Origin: an uncultured Polyangiaceae bacterium
GTDB taxonomy: Bacteria > Myxococcota_A > Polyangia > Polyangiales > Houyiibacteriaceae
DNA length: 8,232 nucleotides
NCBI GenBank assembly: GCA_947258625.1
Contig: CAMYJN010000076.1
Location: forward strand, 1 to 8,232
Reading direction: 5' to 3'
Part shown: one piece after another, positions 1-6,549 of the stretch
Numbering within the stretch: position 1 is the first letter of the stretch
Layout of the letters: each line of letters begins with the position of its first letter
The notes under the pieces: generated by a model
What the model was told of the DNA's origin: nothing
The model's input: only the letters and a program-made list of their open reading frames with translations
Databases searched by the model: none
Made by a program: the position numbers and the translations under genes

Positions 1-3000
1 TCTCCTCGCGCAGCGGCTCCTCTGCGAGCACGGCTTGGAGTTGTTCGATCGCCTCGGCGTGTTCGCCTCGAGCGCGGAGTCGCGCGGCTAGCTCGCGTCG
101 AAGGTCAGCATTTCCGGCACCCTCTTCGAGCCCGCCTCGAAGTGCCTCTATCGCAGCATGCTCGTCCCGGCAGTGGTCCGATAGGACGCGGGCGACTTCG
201 AGGGTTGTGTTCACTCGGCCCAGCTCATCGTCGGCCCGATACTCGCGCAGAGCGTCTGCGTAGGCCCGCCAGTCGCCCGGGCTCGTGCAAAGCGATTCGA
301 GCGTGCGCGCCGCGTCACTCCCCGACCCTTCCAGAACGACTGCGCGTTGGAGCGCGACCTTTGCATTCTCCGAGTTGCCGGTCGCGTGCTCGAGCTGGCC
401 GAGACGAACGAGGGCATCTCCCCGTTCGTCCCCCTCGCTCGTGTCGAGCAGGTGTCGCGTGACCTCGAGGGCCTGCGGCAGTTGCCCGAGCGCTTCGTGA
501 ATCAAGGAAAGCTCTTGCAGCGCCGCGGGGTCACCCGGCTTCGTCGCCAGAGCGGCTTCGACGTGGCGAAGAGCCTTGTCAGGCATGTTCAAACGCTCGC
601 GATACAGACGGGCAAGGTCGAGCACGACCCTGCGCGAGCGGCTGTTCCCCGGTGCGGCGGCGAGCAATTGCTCCATCGTGGCCGCTGCCTCGTGCCAAGA
701 CTGATTGGCTGCGAAGTGCCGTGCGAGGCGGTCCAATGCATCGAGGTTGCGAGGCTGGACTTTTAGAACGCGTTGCAGCGTCCGGATGGCGGCGGGCAGC
801 TCCTCGAGCTCGATGCTCTGCACCCGCGCAACCGCCAGCCAGAGCGCGCTCGCCCGGTCCACCGATCGCGCGCTCGAAGCGGCCTGGGAAAGTCGGTCCA
901 CCAGCGACGACCACGCGGCGTCGATCGTGAGCACGTCCACCAGACCATCGGCGGCCTCCGTGGAATCGGGCCAGAGCTCGAGCGCGTGCTCGAAGTCGTG
1001 TCTCGCTCCGTCGTGGTCTCCGATGCGCTCCAAACGAACCAGTGCACTTTGCACGTAGAGCTCCGAAGCAGCTTTGGCATCGCGTTCGGCGTCCGCCTCT
1101 CGGCGGAGCGCGTCGACCAGTGCGGTCGGGTCGTCGGTCTCCTCTGCGACGCGGGTGAGTCCGCGAGCTGCGCCGATGTGATACGGGTCTGCGATGGAGG
1201 CCGCGCGAAACTGCTCGATTGCCTGCGTGTCTTCTTGCCCTTCGACCCGCTCAGCAAGGCGCGCGCGGTGGGCCGCTGCGACCGCCGGATCCTGCGCCGA
1301 GCGCGCGAACAGGGAGTCCACTTCGCGCAGGAGGTCGGCGTCGCCGCGGCCCAGCGCCAAGCGTTCGAGCTCGAGCAGAGCCCCCAAGTCCGAAGGAGCA
1401 ACCTCGAGGACACGCCGATACGCTCCGACGATATCGTCGTACTCGCCGAGCCCCTGATGCTCGAGAAGCCGAGCGAGCTCGTACAGAGCCGCAACTCGGC
1501 CGCTCGGATCTTCGAGCACTTCGGCTTGCGTCGAATACACCGCGCACAGCGATTCCCATGCGCCAACCTGCCGGTGCAGTTGCTCCAAGGCAAGCAGCGC
1601 TCCGAGATGTGCCCGGTCGATCTCGAGCACCTGCTCCCACGCTTGAATCGCTTGTCGGTGTTTGTCTTGACGCTCCAAGACCTGCGCTCTGCGCGCGAAT
1701 AAGGCGATGCGTTGGGTAGGATCTTCGCTGAGCTTGAGCTCGCGCTCCAAGTCGGAAAGCAGATGGGTCCAGTCGTGCTCTTCGGCTCGAACTCGTGCCA
1801 AAGCATCGACCGCGGGTCGGTAGCTCGCATCTGCGTTGATCGCGGCCTCGTACGCGGTCATCGCTTTCGTTCGGTCCTCCAGATGCTCCTCGTAGACCTG
1901 GCCGAGCAAGAATGCTGCTCGCGCTCGGATCCGAACGGCGCTCGAGTTGCGAAGCTGAAGCTCCAGAACGTCCACCAAATCCGCCCAATCGCCTCGCTCC
2001 CGAAGCTGTCGTGCAAGTTCTTGAAGCGAAGGTGCATGGGAGGGATCGACCTTGATCGCCTCGCGGTGATATCGGAGCGCGTCGTCGTCACTCCCCAAGC
2101 GATCACGAGAGATCTCGGCCATTTTCTGAAGTAGGGCCACTCGGCGGTGCTTGCTCGGAGCGAGCCTGAGCTCCTGACCGTAGACTTCGAGCAAGTCGTT
2201 CCAACGCCCCGCCGCGTAGTAGAGACGCCCCAGACTAGCCAGGGTGGGAACGTGACGGGGGTCCTTGTCGAGCGCGCGGCGGTACCGGGCGATGGCGGCA
2301 TCGCGGTCATCCAGGTGCTCGTCGAGCACCTCTCCGGCCCGGTGCAAGAGGGCGACCAATCGGTCCCGCTCGACGGTGAGCTCGATTTCATAGTCGAGCG
2401 CCTCGAGAAGCTCTCGTGGCCGATGCGCCCGGGAAGCAGACCGCTGCCAAGCTTGGACCGCGGTGAGGTGCGCCGAATCTTGCTGCAGGATCCGCTTGTA
2501 CGTTTGAGCGGCCAGCGCAGGTTCGTCGAGTGCGTCCTCGTAGATTTGCGCGATCTTGAGGAGGTACGACACCGCTCTCGAACCGCTCGCTCGATCCAAC
2601 GCGTTTTCGTAAAGTTGAATCAGCTCCTTGGGCTTCTGGACGTCTGAAAGCAGCCGCGCCAGAGCCTTGAATGCCGTGGGGTGGTCCGGCATCGCATTGA
2701 GCGAACGTTGATACTGCTCGATCGCGTCGTCGATCGCGTTGAGCCTGGTTTCGTAGATCTCGGCTGCGCGTGCATGTGAATCCGCCCTCCGCTCCGCGTC
2801 GGTCGTATACCGCGCTTCTTGAAGACACATCTCGACGAGCTTCGGCCAGGCACCACGAATGCGGTACAGCAAGCTCAATGCTTGCAGGCTCGAGAGCGAG
2901 GTAGGGTCAAGCTCGACCGCTCGCTCGTGCCAGCTGATGGCCTGATCCACGTCGCGAAGCTCCTCTTCGTAGAGACGGGCGATGCGTTGCGTATAGGTCA

Positions 3001-4105
3001 GCTTCTCTGCTTCGTCGTCGGTTGTTTCTGTGAGCGCTTCCAGGGTTTCGACCAGGGCTTGGAGGCGCTGTCCGGATTCGTAATGGCGGGCGAGCTCGCC
3101 GAGGATCAACGGATCGCCCGGCTGAAGGCTTCGCGCCTGCTCAAGCGCGTGGATGGCATCATCCCGATTCCCTAGGAGCTCTGCGTGGATGCGCGCCGCG
3201 CGGTAGAGCGACGACGCCTTCAGGTCGGGTTCAGCCGCCAGCTGAGCCTCCGCTTCGAGCGTGCGTATCAAGTCTCGCCAGCGCCGTTGCCCGTAGTATA
3301 GTCGTTTCAGCGCTTGCACCGCGATGACGGCATTTGGGTCGAGTTGGAACGCCGTCTCGTAGAGCTCCGCCGCTTGCTCGGGACGCTGTTGCCGGCTTTC
3401 GAGCAACTGCGCCCGTCGGATGATCAACGCCGCGCGGTGCGCGTCATCGGATGTGGCCGCATTGGCGAGCTCCGCAAGATTGCGATCGACGTCCGGCCAG
3501 AGTTGTTTGGCGAACGACCGCTGTTCGGTAGCTCGTAGAATCGCTGCGTGCGAGCGGTCCAATGCGCGCGCCGTATGATAGGCTTCCTCTGCCGCTTCTC
3601 GATTGCCGAGTACGTCTTCGAGCAGACGCCCCTTCAACAGGTACAGCGTCGCCTTGTCGCTTGGCCGACGCGTTACGCGCGCCTCGGCGTCGAAGAGCGG
3701 AAGCGCCTCGGTGAACATTCGGCCGCCGAGAAGGAGTCGGCGCGTCGCGCGAATCGCGGGGACGTAGTCCGGCGCTCGCTCCAAGGTCGCCTGGTAGTAT
3801 TCGAGGGCGCGTCGCGCATCCTTGAGTGTTCCTTCGCAGCTGCGCGCCATCTCGAAGTACAGGCGGGCCGCACGCCGAACGTCCGGCTGTTGGTCCAGCT
3901 CGCGCTCGCACTCTGCGATCCAGTCGCGGGCTCGCCGCGTGCGATCGGCTTCGGACAGCCCGGACCGTTGCGCCCCGCGATGCCCAGTAGCGCGGGGCAG
4001 GGCCGGAGGAATCGCCGACACAGGCTCGTCGACGAGGTCGTCTTGACCTAGCGCCTGCGTCACCTCACGGCGAAATCCCGTGTTGTCCCCATCCTCCCGC
4101 ACCAT
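1..4105 (-). CDS. Giant tetratricopeptide-repeat protein, 3' end outside the window (at least 1368 residues)
   Basis: Reading the minus strand from the ATG at 4105-4103, I found no stop codon in 1368 codons to the window edge; this frame is the real coding frame. An in-frame TAA at 4114-4112 makes this ATG the first possible start. Residues 1-76 are polar and charged, with no signal peptide or membrane segment, so a cytoplasmic location is likely. From about residue 77 the protein is almost wholly TPR helices, arranged as about 18 units of roughly 72 residues. Each unit has one TPR of the type A-x-I-Y-E...A-I-x-x-Y-x-R-A-L...D-P and a second with W-x-x-L. The unit at about residues 577-650 is the most canonical; the last third is more degenerate. 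No catalytic domain is visible. TPR arrays bind proteins, so a scaffold or interaction role is inferred; partner and pathway are unknown. It lies 83 bases after the sigma factor gene and could be co-transcribed with it. The start lacks a well-placed Shine-Dalgarno. Confidence 0.9.
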   Translation of the reverse strand, partial: MVREDGDNTGFRREVTQALGQDDLVDEPVSAIPPALPRATGHRGAQRSGLSEADRTRRARDWIAECERELDQQPDVRRAARLYFEMARSCEGTLKDARRALEYYQATLERAPDYVPAIRATRRLLLGGRMFTEALPLFDAEARVTRRPSDKATLYLLKGRLLEDVLGNREAAEEAYHTARALDRSHAAILRATEQRSFAKQLWPDVDRNLAELANAATSDDAHRAALIIRRAQLLESRQQRPEQAAELYETAFQLDPNAVIAVQALKRLYYGQRRWRDLIRTLEAEAQLAAEPDLKASSLYRAARIHAELLGNRDDAIHALEQARSLQPGDPLILGELARHYESGQRLQALVETLEALTETTDDEAEKLTYTQRIARLYEEELRDVDQAISWHERAVELDPTSLSSLQALSLLYRIRGAWPKLVEMCLQEARYTTDAERRADSHARAAEIYETRLNAIDDAIEQYQRSLNAMPDHPTAFKALARLLSDVQKPKELIQLYENALDRASGSRAVSYLLKIAQIYEDALDEPALAAQTYKRILQQDSAHLTAVQAWQRSASRAHRPRELLEALDYEIELTVERDRLVALLHRAGEVLDEHLDDRDAAIARYRRALDKDPRHVPTLASLGRLYYAAGRWNDLLEVYGQELRLAPSKHRRVALLQKMAEISRDRLGSDDDALRYHREAIKVDPSHAPSLQELARQLRERGDWADLVDVLELQLRNSSAVRIRARAAFLLGQVYEEHLEDRTKAMTAYEAAINADASYRPAVDALARVRAEEHDWTHLLSDLERELKLSEDPTQRIALFARRAQVLERQDKHRQAIQAWEQVLEIDRAHLGALLALEQLHRQVGAWESLCAVYSTQAEVLEDPSGRVAALYELARLLEHQGLGEYDDIVGAYRRVLEVAPSDLGALLELERLALGRGDADLLREVDSLFARSAQDPAVAAAHRARLAERVEGQEDTQAIEQFRAASIADPYHIGAARGLTRVAEETDDPTALVDALRREADAERDAKAASELYVQSALVRLERIGDHDGARHDFEHALELWPDSTEAADGLVDVLTIDAAWSSLVDRLSQAASSARSVDRASALWLAVARVQSIELEELPAAIRTLQRVLKVQPRNLDALDRLARHFAANQSWHEAAATMEQLLAAAPGNSRSRRVVLDLARLYRERLNMPDKALRHVEAALATKPGDPAALQELSLIHEALGQLPQALEVTRHLLDTSEGDERGDALVRLGQLEHATGNSENAKVALQRAVVLEGSGSDAARTLESLCTSPGDWRAYADALREYRADDELGRVNTTLEVARVLSDHCRDEHAAIEALRGGLEEGAGNADLRRELAARLRARGEHAEAIEQLQAVLAEEPLREE

Positions 4106-4111
4106 GGTGGC

Positions 4112-4125
4112 TTACATGCTACTCC
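4112..4125 (-). promoter_or_regulatory. Shine-Dalgarno-like GGAG placed on an ATG-TAA start-stop pair upstream of the TPR gene
   Basis: On the minus strand GGAG (4125-4122) is followed after 4 bases by ATG (4117-4115) and immediately by TAA (4114-4112). The TPR start codon ATG (4105-4103) comes 6 bases later in the same frame. GGAG is 16 bases from the TPR ATG, too far for normal initiation, but about right for the minimal ORF. Re-initiation or ribosome loading at the start-stop pair is a possible reading. It could also be chance. Confidence 0.3.
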
Positions 4126-4149
4126 GGCTGAGCGAAGATCGCATCGGCC

Positions 4150-4180
4150 CTCAGGGGTGGACGGACACCCTACATCTGAG
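4150..4180 (-). terminator. Imperfect hairpin between the sigma factor gene and the TPR gene
   Basis: The minus strand carries CTCAG, ATGTA, GGGTG, a 6-base loop (TCCGTC), CACCC and CTGAG. This gives two 5-bp stems stacked with a 5-base bulge on one side. It starts 8 bases after the sigma factor stop codon. There is no T-run after it, so it is not a classical intrinsic terminator. It could be an attenuator, an mRNA 3'-end stabiliser, or chance in G+C-rich DNA. Confidence 0.3.
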
Positions 4181-4188
4181 CAGGTATC

Positions 4189-5025
4189 CTAGGCGGCAGG
4201 CGCCAGGTCTTTGAGCTCTTCCGCAAGCTTTTTCTTCGCTCTGGCCTCGAGTTGCCGGGCTCGTTCGCGGCTCACCCCGAGCTCGCGTCCGAGCGAAGCA
4301 AGTGAGGCCGAATCGTCGCTGAGAATGCGCTTCTCTACGATCAGCCGCTCTCGATCGTCGAGCACCGAAAGCGCGCCTGCGAGACGCAGTTGAATCCCAC
4401 TCTGCCGGCGTTCACGAGCAACGACCTGGTCCTGTGGTTCGGCGGAGCCGGGCAGCATCTCGACGAGGGTCGAATCCGAATCATGGTACGCCGGCGCATC
4501 GAGCGAGATTTCCCGCTGGTCCAACCGTCGCAAGAGCTCCGTCATTTTGGCCGGAGTCGTGTCGAAATCGGACGCTAGCGTCGCAATCAGCTCTTCAGGA
4601 TCGGCGATGACATTCGACAGACGCGCTCGCTCGCGGCGCAGACGGAAGAACAGCTTCGAGCGGAACGGCCCAGAGCCGGCGCCGATCATCGTGCTGGACC
4701 GAACGACCGCCTCGAGGACAAACGCGCGAATCCAGTATCCTGCGTAGGTCACGAAGCGCGTCCCGCGATGCGGATCGAACTTTCGCACAGCGGTCACGAG
4801 GCCCACGCTGCCCTCGGCAATCAGGTCGCCCAGCGTCACTCCGTACCGGCGGTACTGGAGGGCGATCGCGACGACGTAGCGCAGGTTGGCTTCCACGAGG
4901 CGATCGGTCGCGTCTTGATCTCCCTCGCCCGCGCGAAGCGCGAGCTCGTGCTCGACTTCACGGGACAGCTTGGGGATGGCCCGGACTTGCTGGATATAGC
5001 GATCGAGGGATGCGGATGACTGCAT
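4189..5025 (-). CDS. RpoH-like alternative RNA polymerase sigma factor (sigma-70 family, group 3)
   Basis: The product is 278 residues, the usual size for sigma-32-type factors, which direct core RNA polymerase to a special promoter set. Region 1.2 is at about residues 7-35. Region 2 is at 43-112, with L-V-E-A-N-L-R-Y-V-V, D-L-I-x-E-G-x-x-G-L and F-D-P-x-x-G-x-R-F-x-T-Y-A-x-Y-W-I-R. The segment R-S-K-L-F-F-R-L-R (122-130) matches the RpoH box (Q-R-K-L-F-F-N-L-R in E. coli). Region 4 is at about 211-273, with a helix-turn-helix near 242-262 (L-G-V-S-R-E-R-A-R-Q-L-E). Region 2.4 reads R-S-S-T-M-I at 109-114, where sigma-32 has R-N-W-R-I-V, so the Trp is missing. The ATG at 5025 has AGGA six bases upstream. 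Such factors occur in several copies in myxobacteria, so this may be a specialised paralogue and not the housekeeping heat-shock factor; I give no symbol for that reason. Confidence 0.92.
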   Translation of the reverse strand: MQSSASLDRYIQQVRAIPKLSREVEHELALRAGEGDQDATDRLVEANLRYVVAIALQYRRYGVTLGDLIAEGSVGLVTAVRKFDPHRGTRFVTYAGYWIRAFVLEAVVRSSTMIGAGSGPFRSKLFFRLRRERARLSNVIADPEELIATLASDFDTTPAKMTELLRRLDQREISLDAPAYHDSDSTLVEMLPGSAEPQDQVVARERRQSGIQLRLAGALSVLDDRERLIVEKRILSDDSASLASLGRELGVSRERARQLEARAKKKLAEELKDLAPAA

Positions 5026-5198
5026 GATGTGTCCTATATGCGAAAACTACCGTTACGTTACGTCAGTGTGCAGCCGGAGCAATGTCTATGTCGTGTCCAA
5101 CTATCTGCGAACAAACTTAGACAAAAGTGAGACAGACGCAAGTAAATAATGGAGCAGAAGTTGCTCAGCGGGGACATCAAGCTGAAATTACAGGGGAA
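5026..5198 (-). promoter_or_regulatory. Spacer upstream of the sigma factor gene, likely promoter and control region
   Basis: This 173-base gap is richer in A/T than the flanking genes and holds no coding frame I can support. It contains AGGA (5035-5032), the ribosome binding site of the sigma gene. It also has two CGTTA copies in tandem (5051-5060, plus strand) and three TGTC copies in close series (5083-5086, 5089-5092, 5094-5097). Two GACA copies lie in the opposite sense (5120-5123, 5131-5134). I see no clear -35/-10 pair. That a promoter lies here is inferred from the gap size and composition. Confidence 0.4.
5152..5166 (-). terminator. Small hairpin downstream of erpA, possible weak terminator
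   Basis: The minus strand reads GAGCA, loop ACTTC, TGCTC, a perfect 5-bp stem, followed by the A/T-rich CATTATTTACTT. It lies 32 bases past the erpA stop codon. The stem is short and the T-tract broken, so this is at best a weak intrinsic terminator. Confidence 0.3.
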
Positions 5199-5522
5199 TC
5201 AGGTGGCGAAACTGGAGCCGCACCCACAGGTTTGGCTTGCCTGTGGATTCTGAAACTTGAACCCAGCGCCCTGGAGGCCCTCGACATAATCGATCTCGGT
5301 GCCTTCGACGTACTGCGCACTCATCATGTCCACGTAGATCGGGATGCCATGTGAGTTGAAGGTCTGATCCAAATCGGATGTTTCGTTCTCGAAGAACAAA
5401 TCATAAGAAAAACCAGCGCATCCGCCGCCGATGACCCGCACTCGAAGCCCCTGATCGGCCAAGCCTTCGGCGTCTCGGATTTCTTTGACTTTGTCTGCAG
5501 CTCGGTCGGTGAGGGTCAGCAT
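5199..5522 (-). CDS. erpA: A-type iron-sulfur cluster carrier / insertion protein (ErpA, HesB-IscA family)
   Basis: The product is 107 residues and has the three cluster-binding cysteines of A-type carriers: Cys35 in G-G-G-C-A-G-F, and Cys99 and Cys101 in T-C-G-C-G-S-S-F near the C-terminus. The family receives 4Fe-4S or 2Fe-2S clusters from the assembly scaffold and hands them to apo-enzymes in the cytoplasm. The N-terminal L-T-L-T-D-R-A-A-D-K-V and the C-terminal C-G-C-G-S-S-F resemble E. coli ErpA most, but IscA or SufA is not excluded. I chose ATG 5522 because it fits the family's usual start. A GTG at 5564 would add 14 residues rich in Arg and Pro with no family match. There is no Shine-Dalgarno before 5522; a TATATT hexamer sits 6 bases upstream, so the message may be leaderless. 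The gene follows ygfZ after 55 bases, and the pairing of two Fe-S factors is functionally coherent. Confidence 0.93.
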   Translation of the reverse strand: MLTLTDRAADKVKEIRDAEGLADQGLRVRVIGGGCAGFSYDLFFENETSDLDQTFNSHGIPIYVDMMSAQYVEGTEIDYVEGLQGAGFKFQNPQASQTCGCGSSFAT

Positions 5523-5528
5523 GGGGCT

Positions 5529-5534
5529 AATATA
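5529..5534 (-). promoter_or_regulatory. -10-like TATATT directly upstream of the erpA start
   Basis: TATATT on the minus strand matches the TATAAT consensus at 5 of 6 positions and ends exactly 6 bases before the ATG at 5522. A transcript from it would begin at or next to the start codon. The -35 region is weak: CTGGCG at an 18-base spacing matches TTGACA at 3 of 6. The site lies in the 55-base gap after ygfZ and would allow erpA transcription separate from ygfZ. Confidence 0.4.
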
Positions 5535-5577
5535 AGGTCGGAGAGGGGATCGCGCCAGCGCCACGCGTTCCGTATCG

Positions 5578-6504
5578 TCAGGTCCGCTCCGGACACACCC
5601 CCGGCCCTGTTTCCACCGGCCCGAGGGCGCGCGCGGCGAGCCCCGCTACCACGAAGCTTTCCGGGGCTTCCGATTCGTGTCCCCGCTTCAGAAAGCCTAG
5701 TGCCCGCACGCCCTCTGCACCCACGGCGGCGGACGTGACCTCGCCGACGACCGCGTCGTTGACGGCAATGGGGGTCTTGGCCGCCGGGGCCACCGAGCCT
5801 TCGATCGCCCAACGCCAAAGGACCTTGGGGGCCTTGCCCCGATTCTCCAGCATCACGACCGTCTCTTGACCGATGTAGCAGCCCTTTTTAAAGGAGACGG
5901 CGAGTGGGTTCAGGCCGCTTTCCTGAGGGTAGGTCCAGTCGCCGAAATCCACGCCGAAGCGGGGCCGTCCGCGAAGGACATGAGCCTGAGCCCAGGCCTC
6001 GCTGCTGACGGCGCCGCCACCAAGCTCGCGACCGCGCGCGATGAGGCTGGTCAGCTCCGACTCGAGCGCTGCGTCCGCCACCACCCATTGCCGACCTCCG
6101 AGGCCGAGCCGGTCCGCAAGCCATCCATCGCCCCGTAGCTCGTTCGAACGAGGCCCCTGAGCGGCGATCACGTGCAGGTCTTTTCGATGCTCGAGATCGA
6201 CGTCCTCCATGATGATGTATCGATCGAGGCGTTCGAGAAGAGCGTCAACCTTTGCGGCAGGGACGTCGAGCCAAAGCTCGCCTTCCCGAATGAGGACGTA
6301 GACGTCTGCCAAAATTCGCCCCTTCAAGGTGAGCACGAAGCCGTACACCGAGCTCCCGGGCTCGACGTCTTTGAGCTGGTTCGTGACCTGCCCTTGCAAC
6401 CAGTCGTGCGCGTCGTCCCCGGCGACCGAAACGATCGCGCGGTCGTCGAGGGCAATAACGCCCACGGAGCGTTCCAACCAGGCGAGCTCGTTTGCTTGGG
6501 CCAT
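5578..6504 (-). CDS. ygfZ: YgfZ/GcvT-domain folate-binding protein, Fe-S enzyme maintenance factor
   Basis: The product is 308 residues, close to the usual length of the YgfZ family. The signature K-G-C-Y-I-G-Q-E lies at residues 207-214, with the family cysteine at 209. Upstream are the GcvT-like features G-D-D-A-H-D-W-L-Q-G-Q-V-T-N (about 29-42) and G-R-I-L-A-D (62-67). YgfZ proteins bind tetrahydrofolate and are needed for activity of certain Fe-S enzymes, such as MiaB in E. coli. They are related to the glycine-cleavage T-protein but are not aminomethyltransferases. I chose ATG 6504. In-frame TTG (6540) and GTG (6534) codons upstream lie closer to birA but add a short stretch with no family match. 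No Shine-Dalgarno is seen before any of them. The gene follows birA by 45 bases and precedes erpA by 55. Confidence 0.92.
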   Translation of the reverse strand: MAQANELAWLERSVGVIALDDRAIVSVAGDDAHDWLQGQVTNQLKDVEPGSSVYGFVLTLKGRILADVYVLIREGELWLDVPAAKVDALLERLDRYIIMEDVDLEHRKDLHVIAAQGPRSNELRGDGWLADRLGLGGRQWVVADAALESELTSLIARGRELGGGAVSSEAWAQAHVLRGRPRFGVDFGDWTYPQESGLNPLAVSFKKGCYIGQETVVMLENRGKAPKVLWRWAIEGSVAPAAKTPIAVNDAVVGEVTSAAVGAEGVRALGFLKRGHESEAPESFVVAGLAARALGPVETGPGVCPERT

Positions 6505-6510
6505 CAGGCC

Positions 6511-6516
6511 AGTATT
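6511..6516 (-). promoter_or_regulatory. -10-like AATACT upstream of the ygfZ start, with TTGCCT at 18 bases
   Basis: AATACT (4 of 6 to TATAAT) ends 6 bases before the ATG at 6504. TTGCCT (4 of 6 to TTGACA) lies 18 bases upstream of it and overlaps the alternative TTG start codon at 6540. Taken alone this is a weak promoter call. It is listed because the same 6-base spacing recurs at nadC and erpA. Confidence 0.25.
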
Positions 6517-6549
6517 GGTGCGCCAGCCGCACACAGGCAAGCGCCGGGC

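Noticed and set aside
773..1702. 309-codon plus-strand frame and several 140-355-codon frames on both strands within 1-4100
   Set aside because: All overlap the minus-strand TPR frame, which is open for 1368 codons and shows a clear repeat pattern. The other frames show low-complexity Arg/Ser/Ala-rich translations.
1..4105. Possible tandem DNA repeat array or assembly artefact in the TPR region
   Set aside because: The units are similar only at protein level. I saw no long near-identical DNA repeats between units, and the frame stays open throughout, so an old duplication series under selection fits better.
4102..4111. Perfect eukaryotic Kozak sequence (GCCACCATGG on the minus strand) at the TPR start
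   Set aside because: The gene neighbourhood is bacterial throughout, with no introns or eukaryotic features. The match is chance in G+C-rich DNA.
5032..5040. CATATA just upstream of the sigma gene as a -10 box
   Set aside because: It overlaps the AGGA ribosome binding site of the same gene, so a transcript starting from it would lack that site. No -35 element is seen at a suitable distance.
5523..5564. GTG start at 5564 that would add 14 residues to ErpA
   Set aside because: The extra residues are Arg/Pro-rich and do not match the family. The ATG at 5522 gives a product starting where A-type carriers usually start. A weak GGAA before the GTG keeps this from being fully excluded.
6505..6540. 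TTG (6540) or GTG (6534) start for YgfZ
   Set aside because: The 10-12 extra residues have no family match, and neither codon has a ribosome binding site. The ATG at 6504 is preferred.
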